Notes: a model not told the origin generated them from the sequence alone. A stretch of 37,996 nt of DNA from Chara braunii (GCA_003427395.1 BFEA01000279.1:1344285-1382280); one strand, 5' to 3'; counted from the first letter of the stretch, positions 8,920 through 18,169 are shown. Made by a program: numbers and translations.

Positions 8920-10401
8920 ATGTTGTCTGCTGTGGGCGATGCGAAGAGGGAGGGGCAGCGGGAGGATGTGGACACTGTGTTTGCCTCTCGCTATGTGCAG
9001 GTTGGGCTTCCCAAGTTCCGTATGCCGGACTCCGAGACGCCTAAGGACGTTGCCTATCAAGTGATTCACGATGAGCTGCTTTTGGATGGAAATCCTCGGC
9101 TGAATCTGGCCTCGTTCGTGACCACGTGGATGGAGCCCGAATGCGACAAGCTGATTCTGGAGGCTATCAACAAGAACTACATTGACATGGACACGTATCC
9201 TATCTCGACGGAGTTGCAAGACCGCTGTGTGAACATGATCGCCCGCCTTGTTAACGCTCCCATCAAGGACGGCGAGCCCGCCGTTGGCGCTGGGTGCATC
9301 GGGTCCTCGGAGGCGATTATGCTCGCCGGGTTGGCGTTCAAGAGGAAGTGGCAGAACAAGCGCAAGGAACAGGGACTGCCGTACGACAAGCCCAACCTCG
9401 TGACGGGGGCGAACGTGCAAGTGTGCTGGGAGAAGTTCGCGCGCTACTTTGAGGTGGAGCTGAGGGAGGTGAAGCTGAGAGAAGGCTATTACATCATGGA
9501 CCCGGTGAAGGCCGTGGAGCTGGTCGATGAGAACACCATCTGCGTGGCCGGCATTCTCGGCAGCACGTACAACGGCGAGTTCGAGGACATCAAGTTGCTG
9601 AACGATCTCTTGGTGGAGAAGAACGCGCAGACCGGATGGGACACGCCCATCCACGTGGACGGCGCCAGCGGCGGTTTCATCGCCCCGTTCATTTACCCGG
9701 ACCTGGAGTGGGATTTCCGTCTGCCTCTCGTGAAGAGCATCAACCTCAGCGGGCACAAGTACGGGCTCGTGTACGCTGGTGTAGGGTGGGTTGTGTGGAG
9801 GAGCAAGGAGGATCTGCCCGAGGAGCTCATCTTCCATGTCAATTACCTTGGCACCGATCAGCCGACTTTCACTCTCAACTTCTCCAAGGGCGCCAGCCAT
9901 CTCATTGCGCAGTATTATCAGTTCATNCGCCTCGGTCATAACGGATACAAGCGCGTGATGCAAAACTGCAGAGAGAATGCCTTGTACCTGCGCGATTCCG
10001 TCGAGGCGACGGGGTATTTCAACATTCTGTCGAAGAGAGAGGGTGTTCCTCTTCTCGCGTTCTCGCTCAAGGACAGACGCCACTTTGACGAGTATGATTT
10101 GGCGGACAATCTGAAGAGATTCGGATGGATTCTGCCAGCGTACACGATGGCGCCGGACGCTGAGCACGTGACGCTCCTCCGTGCTGTGGTGCGAGAGGAC
10201 TTCAGCAGAACCCTGGCTGATCGACTTGTGCGCGACATCATCCGCACCATTGATTACCTCAAGAATCGTGCTGCTAAATCGGCTCCGCTCGTTCCAATCA
10301 AACCTCTCCCCACTGGGGATAAGGTAGCAAGAATTGGACACGAGTTTCTGCGACGATTGAGGGAGAAGGCGGCGTCCTCAAGGTCGCAGGGAGTCTGCTA
10401 G
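8920..10401 (+). CDS. GAD: Glutamate decarboxylase
   Basis: This PLP-dependent cytosolic enzyme converts L-glutamate to GABA and CO2 and feeds the GABA shunt. The 493-codon frame is full length for plant GADs (about 500). ATG at 8920 was chosen because it follows the GA-rich leader and begins the recognisable N-terminus; the frame is open 52 codons further upstream, but that stretch is low-complexity leader. HVDGASGG at residues 245-252 holds the Asp (247) that pairs with the PLP ring nitrogen, and SGHKYG holds the Schiff-base lysine, Lys280. The N at 9927 falls in an ATN codon, so Ile or Met. The C-terminus is basic (FLRRLREK) and ends in GVC as plant GADs do, but lacks the tryptophan that anchors calmodulin in angiosperm forms. 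No intron interrupts the frame. Neighbours are all repeats, so context adds nothing. Confidence 0.95.
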   Translation: MLSAVGDAKREGQREDVDTVFASRYVQVGLPKFRMPDSETPKDVAYQVIHDELLLDGNPRLNLASFVTTWMEPECDKLILEAINKNYIDMDTYPISTELQDRCVNMIARLVNAPIKDGEPAVGAGCIGSSEAIMLAGLAFKRKWQNKRKEQGLPYDKPNLVTGANVQVCWEKFARYFEVELREVKLREGYYIMDPVKAVELVDENTICVAGILGSTYNGEFEDIKLLNDLLVEKNAQTGWDTPIHVDGASGGFIAPFIYPDLEWDFRLPLVKSINLSGHKYGLVYAGVGWVVWRSKEDLPEELIFHVNYLGTDQPTFTLNFSKGASHLIAQYYQFXRLGHNGYKRVMQNCRENALYLRDSVEATGYFNILSKREGVPLLAFSLKDRRHFDEYDLADNLKRFGWILPAYTMAPDAEHVTLLRAVVREDFSRTLADRLVRDIIRTIDYLKNRAAKSAPLVPIKPLPTGDKVARIGHEFLRRLREKAASSRSQGVC

Positions 10402-11702
10402 TCCGCACCATCTCCCGCCTACAGTCCCATCTTTCTCTCATTAGATCGTATACATCGCGCTGCTGAAACCATAGTTGTATTACCCCTGAGCGGCGTCTTC
10501 TCTTTATCGTCTGACTCTCTCCGTCTGTCTTTTTATGATTTGATCTTTGTCTCTCTTGTTCTTATTGACATCGTGTGTACACCGCATTATTCCATTAATT
10601 TATCTGCTCAAGCGTCTTCTTTGCTTCGCCATCTCTTTCAGCGTCCTCTCTCTCTTTCTGTCTCGTTGGTGATCTCTATGCCGTGTCTGGTCATTCACTG
10701 TTCCTAGGACGTCGTCTCTCTATAATTGTCTGACTCACTTCCGTCCTATTCTCTCTCCTCTCTCTCTCTGTGTCTCGTTGGCGATCTCTCCACGCTGTCG
10801 TGCCGGGTGATCCACAGCCCCACTTAGCACCAACGATCACTTCCTCAGCGCATCATCGCCACTGTCAATTCTCTATATCTATGGGACACATTCCCGCCGT
10901 CGTACTCTCTTGCCAACGCTTTCCTTTCTTTATTATCATTCCCGGTTTCGCCGATGCTGACTTCAACGTAGTATTTTTACTAAGTTGTAGTTTTATTCTG
11001 TATTTTCTAGAAAATAGTTCTCTGTTTTGGGTATCCGTCCGAATCTTCTATTTTTTTTTCTGAACTTCACCACCATTATTATCATATTTTGCATTCCGAA
11101 TCTTGTAATTTCCACCGTAATTAGTTTTATTATCTCGGCGAGTGTTGTTCATTATTGAACACCGGTGTTAATAATCCGTATGCGGTAGTCGGTGGTAGAT
11201 CCTTCGCCTAACGGACTATTTGTCTCTTGTAAGGAGCCGCTAGCTCCATTTTCCAGAGAGATACTTATTATTATTATTATTTTTTTTTTTATACCCAGAG
11301 AGATACTTATCGGGACGCTCTAGCTCCTCATTTTCACATAGACGTTCGTCATCGTATATTGTTGGCAGCCGCTAGCTCCTTGACCTTAATGAGGACATAG
11401 CTGTTTATCTTTTCTTTGCTATCGTGATGGTAAATGGCAGGTGCTCTGCTTAGGTTGAGTAGTACGTTGGCATCAGGGTCGGTCATGGCTTTTTTTTGGC
11501 CCCCATGGCGTTGATTGACCTGCGGAAGTTCATTTCATTGCGCTGATCGAGTGGGAAGAGATTCATTCCGAGAGCACCTCTTTTTTGTTTTTTTTTTGTT
11601 TTTTTGTTTATCCTTGTTGTTTTCGTTTTTATTTGCTCGCGGCTATGGTCGGACTGACTGAATCGTTTTGCAGGCTCGCAGTCGTTTTGGTAGTGTTTCA
11701 AA

Positions 11703-12193
11703 AAATGTTCGCTTGCTCTCTGTTCCGTTTCATCTCTTTCTTGTTATTCTTCGTCATCACTGTTTTCCGTAGCGCCTTCTTCGCTGGAAGGCTTCTCCTC
11801 TCGCTGTCTCTGTCATTCTATTGTGTTTGATTGTTAATAGTCTCTGTCATTGTATCGTCTTTTTGCTTGTTAATACCTCCCTTGTATGTTCTGAAATCGG
11901 CAAGTTGCTCTGCTTTTTTTTTATATCTATCCTGTCGTTAAGGCATCTTGGATGTGTGTTTTAAAGAATGTTTGCTTGCTCTCTGTTCCCTTTCATCTCT
12001 TTCTTGTCATACTCCCGTCATCAATGTTTTGCGTAGCGCCTTCTTCGCTGGAAGGCTTCTCCTCTCGCTGTCTCTGTCATTCTATTGTCTTTGCTTGTGA
12101 ATAGTCTCTGTCTGTATGTTATGAAATCGGCAAGTTGCTCTGCTTCTTTTTTTTATATCTATCCCGTCGTTAAGACCTCTTGGATGTGCTCTG
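11703..12193. repeat. Tandem duplication, about 230-256 bp unit
   Basis: Copy 1 (about 11703-11958) and copy 2 (about 11966-12193) share GCTTGCTCTCTGTTCC, TAGCGCCTTCTTCGCTGGAA, a CTCTCGCTGTCTCTGTC block, GAAATCGGCAAGTTGCTCTG and ATATCTATCC-x-GTCGTTAAG in the same order. Copy 2 has a deletion of about 25 bases in the middle. Confidence 0.85.
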
Positions 12194-12409
12194 AGACCGG
12201 AAATTAGTTGTGTTTTCTTTGCTCTCTTCCCTCATTAGTATCTGTCGTCGACATTCTGAAGAAATAGGAAATCACATTCTTTCGTCGACGTTATCCTCCT
12301 TGCACTCTTTTGTTTGTTCTTTTCACTTGGAACTCTGATGGCATGCCTTGGTGCTCTACAACTGATTTCTTATTATTCCCCCTGACTGATCGCTCTGACT
12401 GATCGCTTC

Positions 12410-12485
12410 TGTGCCTCCGATCCCCTCCTGCGCCTCCGATCTATGCCTGCGCCTCCGATCTCTCCCTGCGCCTCAGATCTCCTCC
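12410..12485. repeat. 19-bp minisatellite, four units
   Basis: Four consecutive 19-bp units begin TGYGCCTCCGATC (CAGATC in the last) with variable ends. Related single units (CGCCTCTCATGTCTTCC) follow at about 12521 and 12650. Confidence 0.85.
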
Positions 12486-12802
12486 TTATTTGAGGTAGAG
12501 GGTTGATTTTTCTAGTTGTGCGCCTCTCATGTCTTCCTTCGTCTCTGATCTCATGTCTTCCTTCGTCTCTGATCCCATATCTCCTTGTTGCACTTATTGC
12601 GTTTGTTTTTCTTTTCTTTGTTAACTTTGATGCTTTCGTTGGAGTTCTGCGCCTCTCATGTCTTCCTCCGTCTCTGATCTTTTTTTTTTTTTTTTATGTT
12701 CCTCGTTCTTTGTTTTTGGGGTGGTTTCTCCTGGTTGCACTTTGCATTCGTTGGTGTTCCGACACTCCTTTCCTATTTATTCGTGTCTGGGCTTTTCCGC
12801 GT

Positions 12803-12805
<3 letters not shown>

Positions 12806-12854
<49 letters not shown>

Positions 12855-12855
12855 N

Positions 12856-12903
<48 letters not shown>
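12806..12903. repeat. 98-base poly-T run with an N
   Basis: A pure T tract with one ambiguous base at 12855. On the minus strand it is the poly-A tail of the retroposon fragment immediately to the right. Its true length is unlikely to be reliable. Confidence 0.8.
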
Positions 12904-12907
<4 letters not shown>

Positions 12908-13145
12908 CGATCTATTTGTGGGGAGGGACACATGCTGGGAATCGGGCCCAGCGTCCCTTATAAACTGATAATCCTTTGAGGCCGGGGTCCTCAGTCTACG
13001 CGGAGTAGCCAAGCCACATACAGACCAGGTAAGGCTTCAGCGTCTCTTTCCGAGGTAGAGAAGGGTGACGGAAGCAACTGCGCAGTTGGTCCACCCGTAA
13101 AATGTTGGAAAAAACAGACCTAAGTTCGAATCCCTATGGATCTAC
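12904..13145. mobile_element. LINE/SINE tail fragment and tRNA-like SINE head
   Basis: Reading the minus strand from 13020 to 12904, the segment has TAGACTGAGGACCCCGGCCTC, then GGGACGCTGGGCCCGATTCCCAGC, then a short spacer and poly-A. This order resembles the 3' end of the LINE at 18172-26728 and the fragment at 18961-19100. At about 13070-13140 on the plus strand there is a tRNA-like stretch with CTGCGCAGTTGG (A-box-like) and AAGTTCGAATCCC (B box) spaced as in tRNA genes. No complete tRNA cloverleaf is convincing, so I call a SINE head, not a tRNA gene. Confidence 0.5.
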
Positions 13146-13251
13146 ATGAATGGAATGAATGCTCCTGATGAAATTCTTCTGCGCCTGTTATTTTCTTCTC
13201 CTTGTCTGCTTTGTTCGGCTGCAACGGAAATGACGGTGCGTCCTGTTCGGG

Positions 13252-13415
13252 GGCGAGGTCCCACTAGTAAAGAGGATAATATTGAAGACCTGAATCTGGA
13301 CGTGTTTGTGGAAAGGTGCAGAATGTCGAGATTGAACTGCTTTTCTGCTTGTCCGCTTAAAACACGTCCGGATTCAGGATATTTATCCAATCCCCTTTGC
13401 TAGTGGGACCTCGCC
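13252..13415. mobile_element. Foldback/MITE family 1, copy a
   Basis: The terminal inverted repeats GGCGAGGTCCCACTAGTAAA and, on the opposite strand, GGCGAGGTCCCACTAGCAAA enclose a second inverted pair, CCTGAATCTGGACGTGTT and its near complement. Almost the whole 164 bp can therefore fold into one hairpin. CGGG lies on both sides (13248-13251 and 13417-13420). No coding capacity. Confidence 0.85.
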
Positions 13416-13577
13416 ACGGGGGACGACATTTCTATAACATTGCGTTTTTTTTCCCCCTTCCGCTTCTTTTTTTTTTTTTTTTTATGAAGAAGTGAGTGCT
13501 CATCGTATTTGACTGGAAAACGGGTCCCGCGTCCCTCACATTTGCACCACAGCAATCCGGGCTGAGCATGGCACCCT

Positions 13578-13750
13578 CGCCTTTTTCTTTTCCTTGTGTG
13601 ATCGCTTCAGGTGCAGCGAAAATCAGGGTGCGTTGTGCTCGAAGGACGACGGTAGTACGAGTGCTTTTTCCTTTTTTTTGCGCCTATTATTTTCTTTTCC
13701 TTGTCTGATCTCTGCAGGTGCGCAATGAGAGTGCGTTGTGTTCGGTGGGC
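13578..13750. repeat. Diverged 75-100 bp repeat units, also left of MITE a
   Basis: Three units, at about 13180, 13578 and 13680, share a TTTTCTTYTCCTTGTSTGMT start, a GCAG/GCAR middle and a GGTGCGTYSTGTTCG-type end. The first unit is interrupted by MITE copy a just where the others read on, so the uninterrupted units serve as empty-site comparisons. Confidence 0.55.
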
Positions 13751-13815
13751 GACGTTAGTATGGCATTGCGTTGTTTGTTTGTTGTTTTTTTTTTCTTTTT
13801 TCTTACGCTTTCAGG

Positions 13816-13972
13816 GGCCGAGTCCCACTAGCAGCGTTGAGCTACCTCAACGCCTGAATCTGGACGTGTTTGTGGTGACGTGCAGTTCAAGAAACTCGAC
13901 ACCATTTCTGCACATCCGCAAAAGCGTCCTTCGGGCGTTGAGGTAGCTCAACGCTGCTAGTGGGGCCTGGCC
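13816..13972. mobile_element. Foldback/MITE family 1, copy b
   Basis: The arms GGCC-x-AG-x-CCCACTAGCAGCG followed by TTGAGCTACCTCAACGCC are almost perfectly repeated in inverse orientation at the right end. The middle carries the family's CTGAATCTGGACGTGTTTGTGG and CTCGACACCATTTCTGCACAT segments. CAGG flanks both sides (13812-13815 and 13974-13977). Confidence 0.85.
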
Positions 13973-14020
13973 ACAGGGTAGGGGTATGACATTGCACCAT
14001 ATTTCTATGTTTATTCTCTT

Positions 14021-14262
14021 TTTTTTTTTTTTTAATTTTTTTTTATTAAGGGCGATGGCCTTGGTATTATCATCGGACTAACCAGCCCAGGTAAATTCAA
14101 TCTTGTGTTTAGACTGACATCGGGTGGCCTTTTCAGCCCAGGGTGGCCTTGATTGCCTTCAGGGAAACCCCAACAGGGGACACCGGCCAGGGGACAGGCG
14201 GTGGCAGAGGGACCGAGCATCATCTGAGTGGCCAGTCGCTGTGCTTCCCCGATTATTCTTGC
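14021..14262 (-). mobile_element. SINE fragment, related to 7182-7657
   Basis: A T-run at 14021-14048 (A-tail on the minus strand) is followed by GGGCGATGGCCTTGGTAT and a body sharing CCGGCCAGGGG, GGACCGAGC and GGCCAGTCGCTGTGC with the complete SINE. MITE copy c lies immediately to its right. A GTTTCGAACCC-like B box on the minus strand at about 14450 may be the displaced head. Confidence 0.55.
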
Positions 14263-14270
14263 TATCCTGG

Positions 14271-14434
14271 GGCGAGGTCCCACTAGCAAAGAGCATTGGA
14301 TTGAACGCCATTATTTGGCCGTGTTTGTGGACAAGTGCAGAAAATTGAGGTTGAATTTCTTTTCTGCATCTCTGCGGGAAACACGCTGAGATTCAGAATC
14401 TTACTCCAGTCCCCGTTGCTTGTGGGGCCATGCT
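14271..14434. mobile_element. Foldback/MITE family 1, copy c
   Basis: This is a more diverged copy (GGCGAGGTCCCACTAGCAAAG at the left, the imperfect inverse at the right). It is flanked by a perfect 6-bp duplication TCCTGG, with 14265-14270 on the left and 14434-14439 on the right (the last base overlapping the element edge), which supports transposition as an element. Confidence 0.75.
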
Positions 14435-14639
14435 CCTGGACTGTAAGAGGGTTCGAAACGGGGATTTCCATTCGGGTACTAGAGCCATTTTAGGTGGCCA
14501 ACGACCGCCGAGCTGTGTGGGATCCTCATGGATTGCAGACTTTTCATTGCGTGTTTATTTATTGTTCTCCTCACGCATACCGCATTTATATCCTGGTGCT
14601 TTTGTCTCGTTTCCCCCGTCCTTTTGCGTTTTTTTCTGT

Positions 14640-14800
14640 TTTTCTTGAAAAGGGTCACGGCCCTGAGGGCCTGAGGTATCATCACTGAATTGATCGGCCC
14701 CAGGCAATTTAAAATTGTATTTTTCTGGTCATCTGAGTGCGTCTGGATTCGAACTTGGGTCTGTACTCAACAGTTCATGGGTGTAGCAACTAAGCTTGGC
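14640..14800 (-). mobile_element. SINE fragment with tRNA-like head
   Basis: CACGGCCCTGAGG and GGTATCATCACTGAATTGATC match the tail-proximal part of the SINE piece at 14049. At 14745-14795 the minus strand shows a tRNA-like stretch with CAAGTTCGAATCCAG as B box. It is short and lacks the middle of the body. Confidence 0.5.
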
Positions 14801-14926
14801 TTATTCGCGTCCGTGCGTTTTTCCTCCTCTCTGGCCTTAGGCATTTTCCCCTCTTCCTCTCGCCGCCACATTCCTCTCAGACCTAAACCTCCGTTTCCTC
14901 ATTTCCCGCTTCTACCCTTTTCTTCA

Positions 14927-14929
<3 letters not shown>

Positions 14930-14969
<40 letters not shown>

Positions 14970-15256
14970 GTATCTCACTATATGCTAAGGAGAACATCGA
15001 TCTCTCTCTCTCTCGTCTATATCTCACTATATGCTAAGGAGAACATCTCTCTCTCTCTCTCTCTCGTCTGTATCTCACTATATGCTAAGGAGAACATCTC
15101 TCTCTCTCTCTCTCGTCTGTATCTCACTATATGCTAAGGAGAACTCTCTCTCTCTCTCTCTCTCTNTCTCTCTCTCTCTCTCGTCTGTATCTCACTATAT
15201 GCTAAGGAGAACATCTCTCTCTCTCTCTCTCGTCTGTATCTCACTATATGCTAAGG

Positions 15257-15321
<65 letters not shown>

Positions 15322-15350
15322 GTCTGTATCTCTCTATATCGCCAAGGAGA

Positions 15351-15383
<33 letters not shown>
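14930..15383 (+). repeat. Minisatellite: 31-bp core spaced by variable (CT)n
   Basis: Seven cores beginning CGTCTGTATCTCACTATATG and ending CTAAGGAGAAC start at 14965, 15014, 15065, 15114, 15182, 15231 and (diverged) 15320. They are separated by CT tracts of very different length. The core is almost invariant while the spacers vary. An N at 15166 lies in a CT spacer. Long Ser/Leu frames across it are products of the CT repeat. Confidence 0.95.
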
Positions 15384-15389
<6 letters not shown>

Positions 15390-15650
15390 CCTGTCCCCCC
15401 TTCCTGTATGGATCTCTGCCAAGTGGGCTGGCGCTAAGGAAAGTTTCGAAATGTGTACCGCCAATTTGAAAAATCGGTACTTGGAATTGAGCAGATAGAG
15501 GTGCCAAAACGCGGGAGGCAGACTGTGCGATTGGAACCGAACCAACTGGACAACGCGGTGGCACACTGAGTAGTTGTGCCTCGGCATCTGCAATCAAGTC
15601 AAGTCGAGTACTCGGCTCCATCCATTCGCCCTGTGCAGTGGCAAATCATG
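15384..15650. other. Unique spacer, no gene seen
   Basis: Ordinary-composition sequence lies between the minisatellite and the U6 retrocopy. I see no convincing coding or RNA signal. Confidence 0.4.
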
Positions 15651-15661
15651 TAGCCTTTTTG

Positions 15662-15690
15662 TTTTATGCGTGTCATCTTGCGCAGGGGCC

Positions 15691-15722
<32 letters not shown>

Positions 15723-15740
15723 ACGGATGTCCCGAAGGAC
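15662..15740 (-). pseudogene. U6: U6 snRNA retropseudogene, 3'-truncated, 11-bp TSD
   Basis: The minus strand starts with GTCCTTCGGGACATCC, continues with AAAATTGGAACGATACAG and AGAAGATTAGCATGG, and stops after GACACGCATAAAA, so the last roughly 20 bases of U6 are missing. A perfect 11-bp duplication TAGCCTTTTTG flanks it (15651-15661 and 15741-15751). Its central region is closer to canonical U6 than the copy at 8053, so the two arose from separate retroposition events. Confidence 0.92.
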
Positions 15741-15779
15741 TAGCCTTTTTGCTTTAAATCTGCGTCTCTCTCGCGCTGC

Positions 15780-16560
15780 CCGCTTTTTTCTCTTTTTTCC
15801 TCGATTGAGTGATTGATTGATTGCTTTGTGAAGGGGGCGGTCGTCTCTCCCGCGAACACGCACACATACACACACGTGTGCCGCTGTGTTCTTTTTTTTT
15901 CTCCGATCGACTGATTCATTGATTTGGCGCTCGCCTCCCCCCCTGCAAACATACACAGACGCACACACACAGATACAGACACACAGACGGGCACACACAC
16001 ACACACGCACGCACGCCCGACAATGCCTGTTTTTTTTCTTTTCTTTTCCATTGATTGATTGATTCGGCGCTTGCCCCGGCAAACACACAGTCGCCTCCCC
16101 CCCCCCCAAACACACACACACAGACGCACCCACAGACGCACACAGAGAGACGCACACACACAGACACACACCCAGACGGGCACACACTCACACACAGTGG
16201 GTGAAAGTCCCCACGAAACAGTCTCTCTGGCTCGGTAATGCATTTTTGGCCGTTGATTGATTGATTGATTAGCGAACATGACAACACACGCACGCGCGAC
16301 AATGATTGATTAGCGAATATGAGAACGCACGCACGCGTTGATTGATTGATTCATGCCTGTATAGCGAATATGACAACACGCACGCGCGACAATTCGTGTT
16401 TTTTTTTTTTTTTTTCCCGTTGATTGCTTGATCGATTGATTGGGGGGTCGCCCCAGCAAACACACACGGACGTGTTCGGTAAAAGTCCGTCGAAACAGTC
16501 TGTTCGGCACAGTCGTGCGTTTTTAGAGTGTATAGCGAATATGACAGCACACACACACTT
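15780..16560. repeat. GATT and CA-rich diverged tandem repeats
   Basis: Blocks of (TTGA)n or (GATT)n alternate with CA-rich blocks and short constant pieces such as GCGAATATGACAACAC (about 16270-16375, again near 16536) and CCCC-x-GCAAACACACA. The unit of roughly 50-170 bp is irregular. Cys/Val-rich and Gln-Ser-Ile-Asn-rich frames on the minus strand come from the simple repeats. Confidence 0.7.
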
Positions 16561-16673
16561 CAGCAGGACACCTCGCATCCAGAAAAAAACAAATCGCTAC
16601 CAATATATATATATATTTTTTTTTGCTTGATTTTTTCTGATTTTTATTTTTGAAAGATCTATTTGAAGCACTG

Positions 16674-16778
16674 CCTTCTTCCCCCGCATACAACGTGCCG
16701 TCGTTATAGCTGTATTTGAGGGATGTTTCAGTCTAGATACAGCTATAATGACCGTACGTTGTATTCGGGGGAAGAAGG
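16674..16778. mobile_element. Foldback element family 2, copy 1
   Basis: The 105-bp segment is an inverted repeat. CCTTCTTCCCCCGCATACAA...GTTATAGCTGTAT on the left pairs with its near-perfect complement on the right, leaving a loop of about 20 bases. No clear TSD. Confidence 0.85.
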
Positions 16779-17111
16779 TAGGGCCTCGGAGCTTGTTTTT
16801 GCCGACCCTGAATTTCACAGCGATCCGAGTTTAGCCGAGCCTGGGTCCCACTCCATTTTTTGTTATTTTTTTAATTTTTTAAATTTTTACAAGACTCAGC
16901 TCACTTGATTACCAAATCCATTTTCTTTATGGTACTCGGGAAGAACAAAAAAAAAGAAAAAAAAAAAAGCTGCGGCCATGAAATTCGCAAAACAAGAAAA
17001 TAAGAAAAAAGAAACAAAGCTCTGGCCGTGATTGCAGTTGTATGCATTCTTGGAAGTGGTAGTGTGAATGGGCCCTCAGTGAGGGCATCTCATCCCCGTG
17101 GCCAAGTTGTC
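16779..17111. other. A/T-rich spacer, no gene
   Basis: T- and A-runs (16856-16890, 16945-16970) and no supported gene. TCTGGCCGTG...GTATGCATTC (17020-17050) is a diverged relative of the repeated segments that follow. Confidence 0.4.
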
Positions 17112-17208
17112 AGACTCCAGAAACATGAAACAAGAAAAAGAAGACAAAAACACGGATTCGGCCGTTAAAATGGCTGGATACATTCCTCTATGTGCCAGTG
17201 TGATCAGG

Positions 17209-17337
17209 GGCCAAGTCCCACTATAAGCGTTGACCTGAATCTGGACGTGTTTGTGGAGACGTGCAGTTGAGGAAACTCGACACCATTTCTGCACATCTCC
17301 GCAAAAGCGTCCAGATTCAGGCGTTGAGGTAGGCCCC
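17209..17337. mobile_element. Foldback/MITE family 1, copy d
   Basis: GGCCAAGTCCCACTATAAGC and CCTGAATCTGGACGTGTTTG are mirrored by CGTCCAGATTCAGG and GAGGTAGGCCCC at the right. The middle CTCGACACCATTTCTGCACAT is identical to copy b. Shorter than the other copies. Confidence 0.8.
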
Positions 17338-17355
17338 AGAGTTACAATCCTCTGT

Positions 17356-17516
17356 GCCGAGGTCCCGCTAGCAAAAAGGATAGGATTGAGCTCCTGGATC
17401 TGGATGTGTTGTAAGCACAGATGCCGAGAAGCAGTTCGATCTCGATTTCCTGCACATCTCCATAAACTCGTCCAGATTCGGACATTCGATCCGATCCTCT
17501 TTGCTAGTGGGACCAC
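17356..17516. mobile_element. Foldback/MITE family 1, copy e
   Basis: CCGAGGTCCCGCTAGCAAAA at the left and CTTTGCTAGTGGGACC at the right form the terminal arms; CTGGATCTGGATGTGTT and CGTCCAGATTCGG form the inner arms. Copy e lies 20 bp from copy d. Confidence 0.8.
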
Positions 17517-17681
17517 TCCCATGAAGAAACACAGCTCGAGCAGATGGCGGATTCAGATTGTCAGATTCCAGAAACAGAAGGCAAGGAAAAGAACAGGGAA
17601 ACACGGATTGGGCCGTTATAATGGCTGGATACATTCCTCGAGTGCCAGTGTGATTACAATCCTCTGAGGAAACACAGCCAC

Positions 17682-17786
17682 ATTCTTCCCCTGAATACAA
17701 TGTACGGTCATTATAGCTGTATTTAGACTGAAAGATACCCCCAATACAGGTATCATGACCGTACGTTGTATTCGGGGGAAGAAAGG
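17682..17786. mobile_element. Foldback element family 2, copy 2
   Basis: TTCTTCCCCTGAATACAATG-x-ACGGTCATTATAGCTGTATT is mirrored by AATACAGGTATCATGACCGT and ACGTTGTATTCGGGGGAAGAA. Same size and sequence family as 16674-16778. Confidence 0.85.
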
Positions 17787-18075
17787 TGAGAGCAGATGAT
17801 GGATTCCGCCCTGCCTCGTTGGCAGGGGACTCGTAGCAAACGTACGTACGAGAAAGAGAAAATAGAGAACAAGTTTCAGAATGTGACCATTTTTGGTGTA
17901 AGATGCATTCTGTAGAGGACTCGTAACAGAAAAACGAGAAAGAAAAAGAGAAGAAAACAAGTTTCTTTTTTTTTTTTTTTTCAAAAGATTGTCGTCTTTT
18001 TATTAGGCACCAATGTCCAAGGCCAGAAATACAATGGTACAGGTTCCAGAATGTCACAGTCTTTGCTGTAAGATG
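17787..18075. other. Repeat-rich spacer, no gene
   Basis: TTTCAGAATGTGACC...GTAAGATGC (17873-17907) resembles TTCCAGAATGTCACAG...GTAAGATGC (18042-18075). A T-run lies at 17965-17982. I see no gene. Confidence 0.4.
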
Positions 18076-18169
18076 CCTTTCGCAGAGGAAGACTCTGAGC
18101 ACCGTCCTCCTGGAGTACCCTGCCTTTCGTAGAGGAAGACTCTGAGCACCGTCCTCCTGGAGTACCCTG
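18076..18169. repeat. 47-bp tandem repeat at the LINE insertion point
   Basis: Two 47-bp units, from CCTTTCG-x-AGAGGAAGACTC to GGAGTACCCTG, differ by one base. The LINE inserted at the end of the second unit, and its TSD contains the unit's last bases. Confidence 0.9.

Larger units (their letters stand above)
10402..12805. other. Pyrimidine-rich region downstream of GAD, no gene
   Basis: The plus strand is strikingly T/C-rich. It probably includes the GAD 3' UTR, but I see no AATAAA in the first 300 bases and cannot place the end. TCTCGTTGG-x-GATCTCT occurs twice (about 10660 and 10773), and CAGAGAGATACTTAT occurs twice (about 11255 and 11299). The larger tandem repeats at 11703-12193 and 12410-12485 are listed separately. 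Frames here are short and low-complexity. Confidence 0.5.
17112..17660. repeat. Direct repeat enclosing two foldback elements
   Basis: AGAAACA-rich sequence leading to ACGGATT-x-GGCCGTTA-x-AATGGCTGGATACATTCCTC and GTGCCAGTGTGAT occurs at about 17112-17204 and 17562-17654. Family 1 foldback copies d and e lie between the two. This looks like a local duplication into which, or together with which, the foldback elements moved. Confidence 0.7.

Noticed and set aside
8773-10341. 522-codon frame on the minus strand opposite GAD
   Set aside because: It is the antisense shadow of GAD, produced by its strong codon bias. The plus strand carries the complete enzyme motifs.
12503-12979. Phe-rich and Lys-rich frames across the poly-T tract
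   Set aside because: Openness comes from 98 Ts; no conserved sequence on either side.
13070-13140. tRNA gene
   Set aside because: A- and B-box-like sequences are present but acceptor and anticodon stems do not pair convincingly; a SINE head explains it better.
14930-15383. CRISPR-like regular repeat array
   Set aside because: Cores are evenly similar but the spacers are pure (CT)n of varied length, in a eukaryotic repeat context with no cas genes.
15720-16556. Cys/Val-rich and Gln-Ser-Ile-Asn-rich frames on the minus strand
   Set aside because: They are translations of CA and GATT simple repeats in several frames at once.
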